Assembly (NCBI RefSeq): GCF_003086695.1
Contig: NZ_CP025999.1
Span: 4,292,344 to 4,356,343, forward strand
Reading direction: 5' to 3'
DNA: 64,000 nucleotides
DNA from: Stenotrophomonas sp. SAU14A_NAIMI4_8
GTDB lineage: Bacteria; Pseudomonadota; Gammaproteobacteria; Xanthomonadales; Xanthomonadaceae
A program made the position numbers and the translations under genes. Under the pieces are notes generated by a model. That model was not told the DNA's origin. It saw only the letters and a list, made by a program, of their open reading frames with translations, and did no database searches. This document shows positions 18,442 to 28,693 of the stretch, piece after piece (positions within the stretch are counted from its first letter, which is position 1; every line of letters begins with the position of its first letter).

Positions 18442-19809
18442 CTACAGCAGGGTGCCGTGCAGGATCATCGCGGCGATGCTGAAGTAGATGACCAGGCCGG
18501 TTACATCCACCAGGGTGGCCACGAACGGGGCCGACGCGCTGGCCGGGTCGAAGCCCAGGCGCTTGAGGATGAAGGGCAGCATGGAACCGGACAGCGAACC
18601 AAAGGTGACGATGCCCACCAGCGCCGCACCGATGGTGATGGCCAGCAGCACCCAGTGCTCGCCGTAGTCGTGCAGGCCGCCCAGCTGCCAGATGACGATG
18701 CGCACGATGGCCAGGCAGCCCAGGATCGCGCCCAGCACCATGCCGGTGGGCACTTCGCGCAGGGCCACCTTCCACCAGTCACTCAACCGCAGCTCGCGCA
18801 GGGCCAGGCTGCGGATCAGCAGCGAGGTGGCCTGCGAACCGGAGTTGCCGCCCGAGCTCATGATGAGCGGAATGAACAGGGTCAGCACCACTGCGCGCGC
18901 CAGTTCGTCCTCGTAGTGCTGCATCGCGCTGGCGGTGAGCATTTCGCCCAGGAACAGCACGCTGAGCCAGCCGGCGCGCTTGCGCAGCATCTCGAAGAAG
19001 CCGATCTGCATGTACGGCTTGTCCAGCGCTTCCATGCCGCCGAACTTGTGCGCGTCCTCGGTCGACTCTTCAATCAGGGCGTCCAGCACGTCATCGACGG
19101 TGACGATGCCCAGCAGGTGCTGCTGCGTATCGACCACCGGAATGGCCAGCAGGTCGTGGCGGCGGATCAGCCGCGCCACTTCTTCCTGGTCCAGCAGGGC
19201 ATCGACGGTGACCGGCGGGTTGACCTGGGCCACGTCCAGGATCGATTCCTCCGGCAGGCCGGTGATCAGCCGGCGCATCGTCACCACCTGCTGCAGCTGC
19301 TGGCTGGCCGGGTCCAGCACATAGATGGCGTACACGGTTTCGCGGGTGCGCTCGACCTGGCGGATGTGCTGCAGGGTCTGGGCCACGGTCCAGCTGGCCG
19401 GCACCGCGAATTCGGTGGTCATCAGCGCACCGGCCGTGTTCGGCGGGTAGCTGAGCAGGGTCTGGATGGCCTGGCGGGCTTCGCTGCCGAGCAGCGGAAT
19501 CAGCCGGGCGCGCTCGTCCTCGTCCAGCTCGTGCACGATGTCGGTGGCACGGTCGTCGGCCATCAGGCCCAGCAGCGCGGCTGCTCGCGCCGGCGGCAGT
19601 GCGGCCACCAGTTCACCGCTGCGGTGCAGTTCCGGTGCTTCCAGCATCTTCACCGCGCGCGGCAGCGGCAGTGCCGCCAGCGTGTCTGCGGCGCGCTCGA
19701 GCTCCAGGGTGTTGAGGAATTCCACCGCGTCGGCGGTGTTGTAGTCGGCCAGGGGGGCGGCCAGTGCGGCGGCATCGGCCACCGGACGCAGCAATTGCTT
19801 CTGGTTCAT
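18442..19809 (-). CDS. mgtE: Magnesium transporter MgtE
   Basis: 455 aa. An N-terminal superhelical MgtE_N domain (about residues 25-125) precedes two CBS domains (about 130-255, ending LLGIVTVDDVLDALIEE) and a C-terminal pore domain with five membrane segments, including FIPLIMSSGGNSGSQATSLLIRSLA, the conserved Mg2+-pathway region. MgtE forms a dimeric Mg2+ channel that the CBS domains close when cytoplasmic Mg2+ is high. The 346-bp region upstream shows no Mg2+ riboswitch I can recognise. Confidence 0.94.
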   Translation of the reverse strand: MNQKQLLRPVADAAALAAPLADYNTADAVEFLNTLELERAADTLAALPLPRAVKMLEAPELHRSGELVAALPPARAAALLGLMADDRATDIVHELDEDERARLIPLLGSEARQAIQTLLSYPPNTAGALMTTEFAVPASWTVAQTLQHIRQVERTRETVYAIYVLDPASQQLQQVVTMRRLITGLPEESILDVAQVNPPVTVDALLDQEEVARLIRRHDLLAIPVVDTQQHLLGIVTVDDVLDALIEESTEDAHKFGGMEALDKPYMQIGFFEMLRKRAGWLSVLFLGEMLTASAMQHYEDELARAVVLTLFIPLIMSSGGNSGSQATSLLIRSLALRELRLSDWWKVALREVPTGMVLGAILGCLAIVRIVIWQLGGLHDYGEHWVLLAITIGAALVGIVTFGSLSGSMLPFILKRLGFDPASASAPFVATLVDVTGLVIYFSIAAMILHGTLL

Positions 19810-20155
19810 GGATCTGCCTTTCGTGGGTGCGACCTCGCGCAACGCCAACGCAGGCAGACCGTCCCGATGTCAGGCGGTTGCCATTGCTGGCGTCGAACGA
19901 GGTCGACTTCTACTGTCGCTGGACATGGGTTGGGGACTCCGGATGGGTGTACTGCCGCAAGACACCGGCAGCGGCGGGCAGTCTGGACCTGCCCACTGCC
20001 GCGGTCAACCCCGGTTGCGGCGCTGGCCGGTTGCCGGTTGCGGTGCCGTTGTCGTTCGTGCACGGGCAGGCGCGCATAATGCGCGCAGGGCACTCCACCG
20101 CCCTTCCCCCAACCGAACGGACGCGCCCCGGCCACTGCGATGACCAGGTATTCCC
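19810..20155. other. Divergent intergenic region mgtE / Kef antiporter
   Basis: 346 bp without a convincing gene or repeat. It must hold the promoters of both divergent genes. I see a CATAAT box near 20077 as a weak -10 candidate for the antiporter, and no recognisable riboswitch or operator. Confidence 0.4.
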
Positions 20156-21931
20156 ATGCATAGCGGTGGTCTGGAACTGGCACTGGTGCTGCTGCTGGCC
20201 GCGGTGATCGCCGTGCCGGTGTTCAAGAAGTTCGGCTTCGGCGCGGTGCTGGGCTACCTGGCCGCCGGCGTGGTGCTGGGCCCGGACGGGCTGGGCTTCG
20301 TGCAGGATGCCGACCGGATCCTGGGCGCGGCCGAGATCGGCGTGGTGATGCTGCTGTTCGTGATCGGGCTGGAACTGTCACCCTCGCGCCTGAAGGTGAT
20401 GCGGCGCTCGGTGTTCGGTGCCGGTGCGGCCCAGGTGGCCGTGTCCGGCCTGCTGCTGGGCGGGCTGTTGCTGCTGGACCATTTCCAGTGGAAGAGCGCG
20501 CTGGTGGTGGGCATCGCGCTGGCCCTGTCGTCCACGGCGGTGGGCCTGCAGCTGCTGTCCGAACACAAGGCGCTGAACAGCGACCATGGGCGGCTGGGGT
20601 TTGCGATCCTGCTGTTCCAGGACCTGATCGCCATTCCGCTGCTGGCCGCCATTCCGCTGCTGGGCGGGGCGCGCAACCAGACCCTGCGCTGGGAAGATGT
20701 GGCAGTGGCGCTGGGTGCGCTGGCGGTGGTGATCCTGTGCGGGCGCCCGGTGCTGCGGCGGGTGTTTGGCGTCATCGCGCGCACGCGCAGCCCCGAAGTG
20801 TTCACCGCCACCGCCCTGCTGGTGGTACTGGGCACCGCCTGGTTCATGCAGGAAGCCGGGCTGAGCCCCAGCCTGGGCGCGTTCCTGGCCGGTGTGCTGC
20901 TGTCCGATTCGGAATTCCGCCATGAACTGGAAGCGCAGATCGAGCCGTTCAAGGGCCTGCTGCTGGGGCTGTTCTTCATTGCCGTGGGCATGGGCATCGA
21001 CCTGGACCGCATTGCCGCCGAGCCCTGGCTGATCGCCACCGGCGTGGGCGCGCTGCTGCTGGTGAAGTTCAGCGTGCTGTATGCGATCGGCCGGGTTGCC
21101 CGGCTGACGTCGCGGCAGTCGCTGCTGCTGGGCAGTGTGCTGTGGCTGGGCGGCGAGTTCGCCTTCGTGGTGTTCAACGAAGCGCAGCGCGCGCACCTGC
21201 TGGGCAATGCCAACCACGACCGGCTGGTGGCGGTGGTCGGTCTGTCGATGGCCATCACCCCGCTGTTGATGATCGCGCTGTTGAAACTGCTGGGACGCGA
21301 GCGCGTGGCGCCGCGTGATGCCGCGCCGGCCGACAAGGTGGCGCCGGACAACCAGCCCAAGGTGCTGATTGCCGGCATGGGCCGCTTCGGCCAGGTGATC
21401 GCGCGCCTGCTGACCGCGCAGAAGGTGCCGTTCGTGGCGCTGGAAGCGAACCCGGACACCGTGGCCGACCTGCGCCGCTTCGGCAACCAGCTGTACTACG
21501 GCGACCCGACCCGGCCGGAAATGCTGCGCGCGGCCGGCGGCGAGCGCATCGATGTGTTCGTGATCACCGTGGACGACCCGGAAACCAACCTGCGCGCGGT
21601 GCGCATGGTGCGCCGCCTGTACCCGGAAGCGAAGGTGCTGGCGCGTGCGCGCAACCGCCAGCATGCGTGGCGCTTGATGGACATGTCGGCGGAGCCGTTC
21701 CGCGAAGTGTTCGGCACCAGCCTGGAGATGAGCGGCCGCGTGCTGACCGCGCTGGGTGTGGCGCCCGATGTGGCCGAGCGCCATGTGCAGCGCTTCCGCG
21801 AGCACGACGAACAGCTGCTGCGTGACCAGTATCTGGTTTACGACGACGAAGCCGCGGTGATCCAGACCTCACGCGATGCCCGCAACGACCTGATGCACCT
21901 GTTCGAAGCCGACGCCGAGCGCGACAAGTAG
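20156..21931 (+). CDS. kefB: Kef-type monovalent cation:proton antiporter (CPA2) with RCK/KTN domain
   Basis: 591 aa. The N-terminal ~390 residues hold about 12 membrane segments of the Na+/H+ exchanger fold (GYLAAGVVLGPDGLGF near residues 33-48; VIGLELSPSRLKVMRRSVFG). A cytoplasmic Rossmann TrkA-N domain follows (KVLIAGMGRFGQVIARLL, about 402-420). This is the layout of the glutathione-gated K+/H+ antiporters KefB/KefC, which acidify the cytoplasm during electrophile stress; KefB and KefC are not separable here. No kefF/kefG ancillary gene is adjacent. The TAG stop belongs to a SMAG repeat, and the last ~50 coding bases are repeated downstream three more times. Confidence 0.88.
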   Translation: MHSGGLELALVLLLAAVIAVPVFKKFGFGAVLGYLAAGVVLGPDGLGFVQDADRILGAAEIGVVMLLFVIGLELSPSRLKVMRRSVFGAGAAQVAVSGLLLGGLLLLDHFQWKSALVVGIALALSSTAVGLQLLSEHKALNSDHGRLGFAILLFQDLIAIPLLAAIPLLGGARNQTLRWEDVAVALGALAVVILCGRPVLRRVFGVIARTRSPEVFTATALLVVLGTAWFMQEAGLSPSLGAFLAGVLLSDSEFRHELEAQIEPFKGLLLGLFFIAVGMGIDLDRIAAEPWLIATGVGALLLVKFSVLYAIGRVARLTSRQSLLLGSVLWLGGEFAFVVFNEAQRAHLLGNANHDRLVAVVGLSMAITPLLMIALLKLLGRERVAPRDAAPADKVAPDNQPKVLIAGMGRFGQVIARLLTAQKVPFVALEANPDTVADLRRFGNQLYYGDPTRPEMLRAAGGERIDVFVITVDDPETNLRAVRMVRRLYPEAKVLARARNRQHAWRLMDMSAEPFREVFGTSLEMSGRVLTALGVAPDVAERHVQRFREHDEQLLRDQYLVYDDEAAVIQTSRDARNDLMHLFEADAERDK

Positions 21932-22365
21932 ATCCACGCCATGCGTGGATGAGCATGCATGCGGCCATGCAGGGGTCAGAGCCCTTTCCTGCGGAAAGGG
22001 ATCCGACCCCGCGCTTCAGCCAACGACCTGATGCACCTGTTCGAAGCCGACGCCGAGCGCGACAAGTAGATCCACGCCATGCGTGGATGAGCATGCATGC
22101 GGCCATGCAGGGGTCAGAGCCCTTTCCTGCGGAAAGGGATCCGACCCCGCGCTTCAGCCAACGACCTGATGCACCTGTTCGAAGCCGACGCCGAGCGCGA
22201 CAAGTAGATCCACGCCATGCGTGGATGAGCATGCATGCGGCCATGCAGGGGTCAGAGCCCTTTCCTGCGGAAAGGGATCCGACCCCGCGCTTCAGCCAAC
22301 GACCTGATGCATCTGTTCGTAGCCGACGCCGAGCGCGACAAGTAGATCCACGCCATGCGTGGATG
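21883..22365. repeat. 138-bp tandem repeat containing the antiporter gene 3' end
   Basis: Units start with CAACGACCTGATGCA at 21883, 22021, 22159 and 22297, an exact 138-bp period. Each full unit contains the last 49 nt of the kef gene, a GTAGATCCACGC-type SMAG, GAGCATGCATGCGGCCATGC and a GGGGTC palindrome. Copies 1-3 are virtually identical; copy 4 is partial and has two substitutions in the coding-like part. The near identity points to recent or ongoing expansion. Confidence 0.92.
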
Positions 22366-22385
22366 CTGTTGGCTGCGGATGCGGT

Positions 22386-22490
22386 CATCCACGCATGGCG
22401 TGGATCTACTGGGGTCGGCCGACCCCACGTGCCGACCAACGGTCGGCACCCACATGCGATGCCGCCGGGCGTGGCCCGGCGCTACCGTGG
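22386..22490. repeat. Three different SMAG-type palindromes
   Basis: A reverse GTAGATCCACGC copy lies around 22386-22409, a reverse GTGCCGACC-type palindrome around 22429-22453, and a reverse GTAGCGCCGGGC copy around 22467-22490. Together with the 138-bp array they fill the 563-bp gap between the antiporter and ankyrin genes. Confidence 0.75.
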
Positions 22491-22494
22491 TGCC

Positions 22495-25400
22495 TCAGCC
22501 GTTGTCGCGCAGGAAGCGGGCCATGGAGGACACACCGGGGACGCGCGGTTCGAATTCGCCGGCCACGTCGATGAAGCCGCGCATGACCGCGATCTCGCGC
22601 GGGCTGCGGTTCAAGCTGTCGCGGGCTTCGGGGTCGGCGCCTGCGCGCAGCAGGCGCTGCACCAGCAGCGGCAGGCCGTGCAGGGCGGCCAGATGCAGCG
22701 GGCCGAAACCACGCGGATCGCGCACGTCCAGGCTCACCTCTTCATCCAGCAGGCGCTCCACGGCAGCCATCACCACCTGTTCGTCGCAGGCCGTGCCCGG
22801 CTCGGCGCGCGCGCCCAGCAGCAGCAGCAGCGGGGTGACCGAACCGGCAGCGGCTTGGTCCGGCTCGGCACCGGCCAGCAGCAGCGTATCCAGCAGGGCC
22901 AGCAGGCGCGAACGATCGCGTGCACTGAAACCGTACAGCGCCGCGCAGTGCAGCGGCCCCAACTGCTGGGCATCGCCGGCATGTACGTCGGCGCCGGCGG
23001 TCAGCAGGCGCGCCACGATGTCCGGCAGACCCAGCGCCGAGGCCAGCATCAGTACGGTTACGCCGCCGGGCAGGCGGTGTTCCAGCTGCGCACCGGCATC
23101 GAGCAGGGCCGACACGATATCGACCTGGCGCATGCTGACGGCCGCCGACAACGGCGTGGCACCACTGGCCGCGCCATGCTGCGGATCGGCGCCACGGGCC
23201 AGCAGCAGATCGACCACCGCCAGGTGGCCGCCACCGGCCGCGCGCAGCAGGGCCGTGCAGCCCTGCGCATCCACCGCATCGATGGCAAAACCCAGATCGT
23301 TCAGGCGACGCACGGCATCGACGTCGCCGGCCATGGCGGCGGCCGGCAGATCGCTTTCACGCAGCGTGCGGCGCGGCAGCGGCCACACGCGCCAGTCCAG
23401 CCAGTCGGCCAGGTCGCGACGGCCGATCGACAGCGCCACGCCCAACGGAGTCTGGCCGTCGGCGGCGCGCGCTTCGGGCGATGCACCGTGCTGCACCAGC
23501 AGCTTCAACGCGCCTTCCCGGGCCAGGGCGGTGGCCAGGTGCAGGGCGGTCATGCCATGGCTGTCGCGCGCTTCGCGGTCCACGCCAGTGTTCAGCAAGG
23601 CCTGCTGCAGGCGCAGCCAACCCAGGCGCACGGCCAACGACAACGGCGGATCACCGGCCGGCGAAGGCGCGAACGGATCGGCGCCGCGTTCCAGCAGTTC
23701 CAGCGACAGTTGTTCCAGGCCACGGGCGGCCTGGTCGTGCTGTGCGCAGGCGGCCAGGAAGCGCGCCAGGCCACCCCGGCCGGCCGGTGACAGGCCACGC
23801 TGCAGCATCACCTGCAGCGCCGGCACGGCATCGATGCCACGGGCCAGCAGGGCGAACATGGGGGTGTCGGCGCAGGCATCGCGCACGTACGGGTCGGCGC
23901 CATGGCCCAGCAGCCAGTCCACCGCGCGCGGTTCCAGGGCCAGTTCCGGGTCCAGCAGCAGGCTGCCCAGTTCTTCGGGCTGGCACAGCTTGGCCAGGGC
24001 GGCCATGCCGTCGGTATTGCCGAAGCCCAGCGCTTCGCGCAGCAGGGTCAGCGGCGGGCGGTCCGGCAGCAGGCCGCTGGCGGTGGCAGCATCACCGCGT
24101 TCGGCCAGGCCATCGCTGACGGCCGCTGGCAGCGGATAGCTGGGATCAAGCAGGGCCACGATCGCCCAGCGCCCGGCTTCGGCAGCGTAATCGACGGCGC
24201 GGCGGCCCAAGGGATCGCTGGCATCGGCGGCGATGCCCAGGTCCACCAGGCGCTTGACCAGCAGCGGCGACACATCGTCGGCCATGGCGGCCAGCAGCAC
24301 GGCGTTGCGGCCTTCGCCATCGACGGCGGTCAGGTCGGGCTTGTGCGGCAGCAGGTGTTCGATCACCGCTGCGCGACCGGCACGGGCAGCTTCCAGCCAC
24401 GGGGTGCGGCCCAGCGCGTCGCGGGCTTCCAGGTTGGCACCGGCGCCCAGCAGCACGCCGATGATGTCCACGTGGCCGGCCAGCGCGGCGTCGTGCAGCG
24501 CACTGCGGCGCTGGCGATCACGCGCATCGGCACGGGCCTTGTGCTTCAGCAGCAGCTGCACGCCGGCCGGGTCATCGTCTTCGGTGGCCGCCGCGGCTAG
24601 CAGCACCGGGGTGCCCTCGGCCGGTTCGGTACGCGCGCCGCGCTCCAGCAGGAAGCGTGCAAGGCGCCAGTTGCCGACCTGGCAGGCCACTGCCAGCGGC
24701 GACCAGCCTTCATGGTTCAGCGCGTCCACTTCGGCGGCGGCGTCGCGCAGCAGCGCGGCCACGCCGGGGTCGGAACTGCGTGCGGCATGGTGCAGCGGGG
24801 TGTTGCCGTCGCTGTCGGTGGCGCGCGAATCGGCACCGTTGGCAAGCAGGGTCATCACCGCTTCGGGGCGGCCATGCCAACTGTCACGGGTGGCGGCCAG
24901 CAACGGGGTCATGCCGCGGTGCGGGGCGTTCACATCCACCCCGCGGCCGATCAGTTCACGCAGCAGGCGCAGGTCCGGCAGCACCGCCGCCAGCACGGCC
25001 AGGCTGCGCTGGTCGCGCCAGCTCGAATCGGGCAGCGCGTGCGCGTCGGCACCGGCCTGCAGCAACTGCAGCGCGCGGTCGACACGGCCGTGGCGGGCCG
25101 CTTCGAACAGCGACGGGGTGAGTTCCTGCGGCGCCATGGCTTCCAGCGGGGTGCTGTCGGCTACGGCAGTGAACAGCGGTGCCGCATCGTCGCCGGCGGT
25201 GTCCAGCACACGGCTGCGCAGTGCCACCAGCGGTGCCGGCTGCACCTTCTGCAGCAGCAGGTGCAGCGGCGGCGACAGCAGCAGCACGGCCAGCGCGGCC
25301 GGCCAGCGTGCGCCTTCGGGCAGCAGTTCGGGCCAGGCCGGCAACACCACCAGCGCGGCCAGCGCCACCACGATCGCGGCCACGCCCAGGCCACGCCAGG

Positions 25401-25833
25401 CGCTCAGATCGCGCCCGGCCAGTGCCTGCCAGTGCGGGCCCAGGCCACCATCCAGACGTTCGACATCGTTCCACAGCGGCCAGGTACGCCAGGCCGCCAG
25501 CAACGCGGCGCTGACCAGCACGCTCAGGCCGAGCACGGCGGCCAGGCTGCCGCTGTCGCGCAGCGCCGCCAACGGCCAGGCCAACAGCAGGGCCAGCAGC
25601 AGCGGCGCAGCGAACCACAGCGCCAGCAGCGCCGGCACGTCCTGGCGCAGGGTCTGCTGCAGCGGCAGCAGCGCACGGCTGCGCCGCCACCACGACACGC
25701 CCAGCGCGAACGCCGGCTGCGCCAAGGCGGCCAGCAGCGCACCCGGCAGGCCACCCAGGGCCGAACCCAGCGCCAGCACGGCGCCCAGCCCGAAGGCCGC
25801 CGTCAGGGCGCGCGAACGGGACAGCTCAGTCAT
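22495..25833 (-). CDS. Large membrane-anchored ankyrin-repeat protein
   Basis: 1112 aa. The first ~200 residues are hydrophobic with about six membrane segments ([37 protein letters not shown], and others). The remaining ~900 residues are ankyrin repeats, roughly 20 by eye, with typical units such as [40 protein letters not shown] and [20 protein letters not shown]. Ankyrin repeats are protein-binding scaffolds, so the product is likely an inner-membrane protein with a large cytoplasmic binding surface. Its start overlaps the end of ycgL by 8 nt, so the two are probably cotranscribed. The partner is unknown. Confidence 0.85.
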   Translation of the reverse strand: MTELSRSRALTAAFGLGAVLALGSALGGLPGALLAALAQPAFALGVSWWRRSRALLPLQQTLRQDVPALLALWFAAPLLLALLLAWPLAALRDSGSLAAVLGLSVLVSAALLAAWRTWPLWNDVERLDGGLGPHWQALAGRDLSAWRGLGVAAIVVALAALVVLPAWPELLPEGARWPAALAVLLLSPPLHLLLQKVQPAPLVALRSRVLDTAGDDAAPLFTAVADSTPLEAMAPQELTPSLFEAARHGRVDRALQLLQAGADAHALPDSSWRDQRSLAVLAAVLPDLRLLRELIGRGVDVNAPHRGMTPLLAATRDSWHGRPEAVMTLLANGADSRATDSDGNTPLHHAARSSDPGVAALLRDAAAEVDALNHEGWSPLAVACQVGNWRLARFLLERGARTEPAEGTPVLLAAAATEDDDPAGVQLLLKHKARADARDRQRRSALHDAALAGHVDIIGVLLGAGANLEARDALGRTPWLEAARAGRAAVIEHLLPHKPDLTAVDGEGRNAVLLAAMADDVSPLLVKRLVDLGIAADASDPLGRRAVDYAAEAGRWAIVALLDPSYPLPAAVSDGLAERGDAATASGLLPDRPPLTLLREALGFGNTDGMAALAKLCQPEELGSLLLDPELALEPRAVDWLLGHGADPYVRDACADTPMFALLARGIDAVPALQVMLQRGLSPAGRGGLARFLAACAQHDQAARGLEQLSLELLERGADPFAPSPAGDPPLSLAVRLGWLRLQQALLNTGVDREARDSHGMTALHLATALAREGALKLLVQHGASPEARAADGQTPLGVALSIGRRDLADWLDWRVWPLPRRTLRESDLPAAAMAGDVDAVRRLNDLGFAIDAVDAQGCTALLRAAGGGHLAVVDLLLARGADPQHGAASGATPLSAAVSMRQVDIVSALLDAGAQLEHRLPGGVTVLMLASALGLPDIVARLLTAGADVHAGDAQQLGPLHCAALYGFSARDRSRLLALLDTLLLAGAEPDQAAAGSVTPLLLLLGARAEPGTACDEQVVMAAVERLLDEEVSLDVRDPRGFGPLHLAALHGLPLLVQRLLRAGADPEARDSLNRSPREIAVMRGFIDVAGEFEPRVPGVSSMARFLRDNG

Positions 25834-26086
25834 AGTGGCGCGGCATCAGGCTGGCCACCGACGGCGGCACCTGCAGGTAGAAACCACGTTCGGTCAGTTC
25901 GCTGCGGACCTTGGCCGGGTCGGCCTGGGCCAGGCGGCGCGAGGCATCCAGCGCGACATCCAGCACGAAGGTGAGCGCGCCCAGCGACGCTGCCAGCGGC
26001 GCAGGCAGCGCACTGAAGTCATCACGACGGGCGAGATAGACGTAGGTGTCCGGCTTTTTTTGGCTTTTATAGACGTAGGCGTGCAT
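25826..26086 (-). CDS. ycgL: YcgL-domain protein
   Basis: 86 aa. It starts [20 protein letters not shown], the characteristic beginning of YcgL, and ends [16 protein letters not shown], also typical. YcgL is a small gammaproteobacterial protein of unsettled function, tied in Pseudomonas to cell division and motility. The ATG at 26086 matches the family start; the open frame continues upstream without homology. It overlaps the ankyrin gene start by 8 nt. Confidence 0.9.
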   Translation of the reverse strand: MHAYVYKSQKKPDTYVYLARRDDFSALPAPLAASLGALTFVLDVALDASRRLAQADPAKVRSELTERGFYLQVPPSVASLMPRHYD

Positions 26087-26246
26087 GTCCGCGGGACGAT
26101 AACCCGGGAAGAGCCATGATTGTGTCGGAAAGCCGGGGGCGGGGAAAGCCGTCACGCGACGATGGCGGCGCGATCGACGGCGTTTCCCCACCGGGGTTCA
26201 GCAATGTGGCGGCGGCGTTCAGCCAGCACCGGGCGCTGCGCGGGCC

Positions 26247-26687
26247 TTACTTGACCTTCGCGTAGGTGCCCTTCAGCGCCACGCCTGCCAGGATCGCGCC
26301 GGCATAGCATTCGTAGTTGGTGGCGCTCTTGAACTCGTTCTTCTTGTAGTAGCTGACGATGTCGACCACGGCGTTGGCGCCGCGCGACTTGGCGCCATCC
26401 TGCAGCGCGCGCAGCGCCGACAGGGCCACCCAGCGGCAGGCTTCTTCGTCGCTCTTGTTGGCGGCGTTGGTCTTCTTGTTGGTCACGTCCTCGCCCAGGC
26501 GCTGCTGCACGCTGACCGGCTGGCCGGCCAGGTAGAAGCGGACGCTGCCATCAATGCCGGCATCTTTGGCGGCCTGCGAATTGACCAGGTCACGCAGGGA
26601 CTGCTCGACGCGGGTGTCGCGGGCCGAGGCGGTGGAGGACAGGGCCAGCAGCGCGGTGGCGGCGGCGATCAGCAGGGTGCGGCGCAT
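26247..26687 (-). CDS. Exported protein with YbjQ-like C-terminal region
   Basis: 146 aa. A signal peptide covers residues 1-22 (LLIAAATALLALSSTASA). The mature part has a charged central segment (EDVTNKKTNAANKSDEEACRW) and ends with GANAVVDIVSYYKKN...YECYAGAILAGVALKGTYAKV, which resembles the end of the YbjQ/UPF0145 fold. Homologues in xanthomonads often carry the misleading label 'excinuclease'; nothing here supports DNA repair. Two Cys in the mature part could form a disulfide. Function unknown. It lies directly downstream of the aryl-polyene operon, on the same strand, 37 bp after the last ketosynthase. Confidence 0.72.
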   Translation of the reverse strand: MRRTLLIAAATALLALSSTASARDTRVEQSLRDLVNSQAAKDAGIDGSVRFYLAGQPVSVQQRLGEDVTNKKTNAANKSDEEACRWVALSALRALQDGAKSRGANAVVDIVSYYKKNEFKSATNYECYAGAILAGVALKGTYAKVK

Positions 26688-26723
26688 CGGAACATCTCCT
26701 TGTTGGGGTGCGGGTACAGCGGG

Positions 26724-27962
26724 TCACTCGCTCCAGCGGCGGAACACCAGCGAGGTGTTGATGCCGCCGAAGGCGAAATTGTTGCTCATTACGTACTCGG
26801 CCTGCAGTTCACGGCCCTGGCCGGTGATGAAATCGAGCTGGCCACAGCGCGGATCGACCTCGCCCAGGTTCAGGGTGGGCGCGAACCAGCCGGCGCGCAT
26901 CATCTCGATGCTCATCCAGGCCTCGAACGCGCCGCAGGCGCCCAGCATGTGGCCGACGTAGCTCTTCAGCGAGCTGATCGGCACGGCGTTTCCGAACACC
27001 TGGGCGGTGGCCTGGGTTTCGGCGATGTCACCGTGGTCGGTGGCGGTGCCGTGGGCGTTCACGTAATCGATCTGCGACGGCTCCAGGCCGGCGTCCTCCA
27101 AGGCCAGGCGCATGGCCTGGGCCATGGTGTCGGCGCTGGGCTGGGTGACGTGCTGGCCATCGCTGTTGGTGCCGTAACCCACGATCTCGGCCAGGATGGT
27201 GGCACCGCGCGCCTGCGCGTGCTCCAGGTCTTCCAGGATGAGCGTGCAGGCGCCCTCGCCCAGCACCAGGCCATCGCGGCCGGCATCGAACGGGCGCGGG
27301 GTGGTCTGCGGGGCGTCGTTGCGGGTGCTGGTGGCGAACAGAGTGTCGAACACCGCCGCCGCGGTAGCGTCGAGCTGTTCGGCACCGCCGGCCACCATCA
27401 CCGTCTGCTTGCCGCTGCGGATCGCCTCGTAGCCGGCGCCCACGCCCTGGCTGCCCGACGTGCAGGCGCTGGAGGTGGTGTAGACGCGGCCGGACAGGCC
27501 GAAGAACACGCCGATGTTCACCGGCGCGGTGTGGCTCATCATCTTCAGGTAGGTGGTGGCACTGATGCCATCGGTGGTGAATTCATGCAGCATGCGGCCG
27601 AATTCACCGGTGGCTTCATGGCTGCCCGACGAGGACCCGTAGGCCACGCCGGCACGGCCGCTGCGCAGCACCGGGTGCTCGTACAGGCCGGCTTCGCGCA
27701 GCGCCACTTCGGTGGCGCGCACCGACATGATGGCGACCTTGCCCATCGAACGGGTGGTCTTGCGGTTGTAGTTCGGCGGCAGTTCGTAATCCTGCGCGGG
27801 CGCGGCCAGCTTGGTGTTCAGGCCGGCATAGACATCCCATTCGGGCATGCTGCGCACTGCATTGCGGCAGCTGCGCAGATGCGCCTGGATGGTCGGCCAG
27901 TCGTGGCCAAGCGGGCTGATGGCGGCGGCACCGGTCACCACGACGCGACGATCGGCGGCCAT
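26724..27962 (-). CDS. Beta-ketoacyl-ACP synthase (FabF-like, aryl-polyene cluster)
   Basis: 412 aa, full-length KAS II fold. The catalytic Cys is in TTSSACTSGSQGVG (about residue 168) and the two His in NAHGTATDHGD and SSLKSYVGHMLGACG. It is the last of 18 minus-strand genes and corresponds by type to the ApeR ketosynthase of enterobacterial aryl-polyene clusters. It elongates ACP-bound polyenes by Claisen condensation with malonyl-ACP. Its start overlaps the ketoreductase stop by 1 nt. Confidence 0.88.
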   Translation of the reverse strand: MAADRRVVVTGAAAISPLGHDWPTIQAHLRSCRNAVRSMPEWDVYAGLNTKLAAPAQDYELPPNYNRKTTRSMGKVAIMSVRATEVALREAGLYEHPVLRSGRAGVAYGSSSGSHEATGEFGRMLHEFTTDGISATTYLKMMSHTAPVNIGVFFGLSGRVYTTSSACTSGSQGVGAGYEAIRSGKQTVMVAGGAEQLDATAAAVFDTLFATSTRNDAPQTTPRPFDAGRDGLVLGEGACTLILEDLEHAQARGATILAEIVGYGTNSDGQHVTQPSADTMAQAMRLALEDAGLEPSQIDYVNAHGTATDHGDIAETQATAQVFGNAVPISSLKSYVGHMLGACGAFEAWMSIEMMRAGWFAPTLNLGEVDPRCGQLDFITGQGRELQAEYVMSNNFAFGGINTSLVFRRWSE

Positions 27963-28693
27963 CAGATCATGCCCCCGTTCACCGAAATGACCTGGCGGGT
28001 GATGTACCCGGCCGGCTCGGACAGCAGGAAGGCCACGGTGGCGGCCACTTCGTCCGGGCGGCCGACGCGGCCGGCGGGAATCAGCTTCAATGCGTGTTCG
28101 ACCACTTCTTCATTCAGCATGTCGGTCTCGATCAGGCCCGGGGCCACGCAGTTCACGGTGATCTGGCGGCTGGCCAGTTCCAGCGCCAGCGCCTTGGTGG
28201 CACCGATGATGCCGGCCTTGGCCGCACTGTAGTTGACCTGGCCGCGGTTGCCGGCCACGCCGGACACCGACGACAGGGTGACGATGCGGCCCGGCTTGCG
28301 ACGGCGCACCATCGGCATGATCAGCGGGTGCAGCACGTTGTAGAAGCCGTCCAGGTTGGTGTGGATGACCTGGTCCCAATCGTCTTCGGACAGCGCCGGG
28401 AAGGCGCCGTCACGGGCGATGCCGGCATTGCAGACCACCCCGTAGTAGGCGCCGTGCGCATCCACGTCGGCTTCCAGCGCCGCACGCGCGGCGGCGCGGT
28501 CGGCCACGTCGAATGCCAGCACGCGGGCCTGTTGGCCAAGCGCCTGGATTTCCGCGGCCACGGCCTGCGCTTCCTCCACGCGGCTGCGGCAATGCACCAC
28601 CACGTCGAAGCCATCGCGCGCGATACGCAGCGCGATGGCCCGGCCGATACCCCGGCTGGCGCCGGTCACCAGCACACTCCGATTCCCTGTCAT
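27962..28693 (-). CDS. 3-oxoacyl-ACP reductase (FabG-like, ApeQ type)
   Basis: 243 aa short-chain dehydrogenase. The NADPH motif is VTGASRGIGRAIA (residues 9-21), with Asn in VCNAGIARDG, catalytic Ser in LSSVSGVAGN and YxxxK as YSAAK. The C-terminus RQVISVNGGMI is typical of FabG. It would reduce the beta-keto group after each polyene elongation. It overlaps the dehydratase gene upstream by 4 nt and the ketosynthase downstream by 1 nt, indicating translational coupling. Confidence 0.9.
   Translation of the reverse strand: MTGNRSVLVTGASRGIGRAIALRIARDGFDVVVHCRSRVEEAQAVAAEIQALGQQARVLAFDVADRAAARAALEADVDAHGAYYGVVCNAGIARDGAFPALSEDDWDQVIHTNLDGFYNVLHPLIMPMVRRRKPGRIVTLSSVSGVAGNRGQVNYSAAKAGIIGATKALALELASRQITVNCVAPGLIETDMLNEEVVEHALKLIPAGRVGRPDEVAATVAFLLSEPAGYITRQVISVNGGMI

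Noticed and set aside
15472..20079. 1535-codon plus-strand frame across pat and mgtE
   Set aside because: A shadow frame opposite two well-recognised genes. It runs through palindromic repeats and has low-complexity His/Gln/Arg composition.
19810..20155. Mg2+ riboswitch upstream of mgtE
   Set aside because: No M-box or yybP-ykoY core could be recognised in either strand.
21949..23790. 613-codon plus-strand frame through the 138-bp array
   Set aside because: It is repeat-coded at the start and then runs antisense to the ankyrin gene. No ribosome-binding site or family match.
26247..26687. Excinuclease subunit, as homologues are often labelled
   Set aside because: It is a 146-aa exported protein without ATPase or zinc motifs, so a DNA-repair name is not supported.
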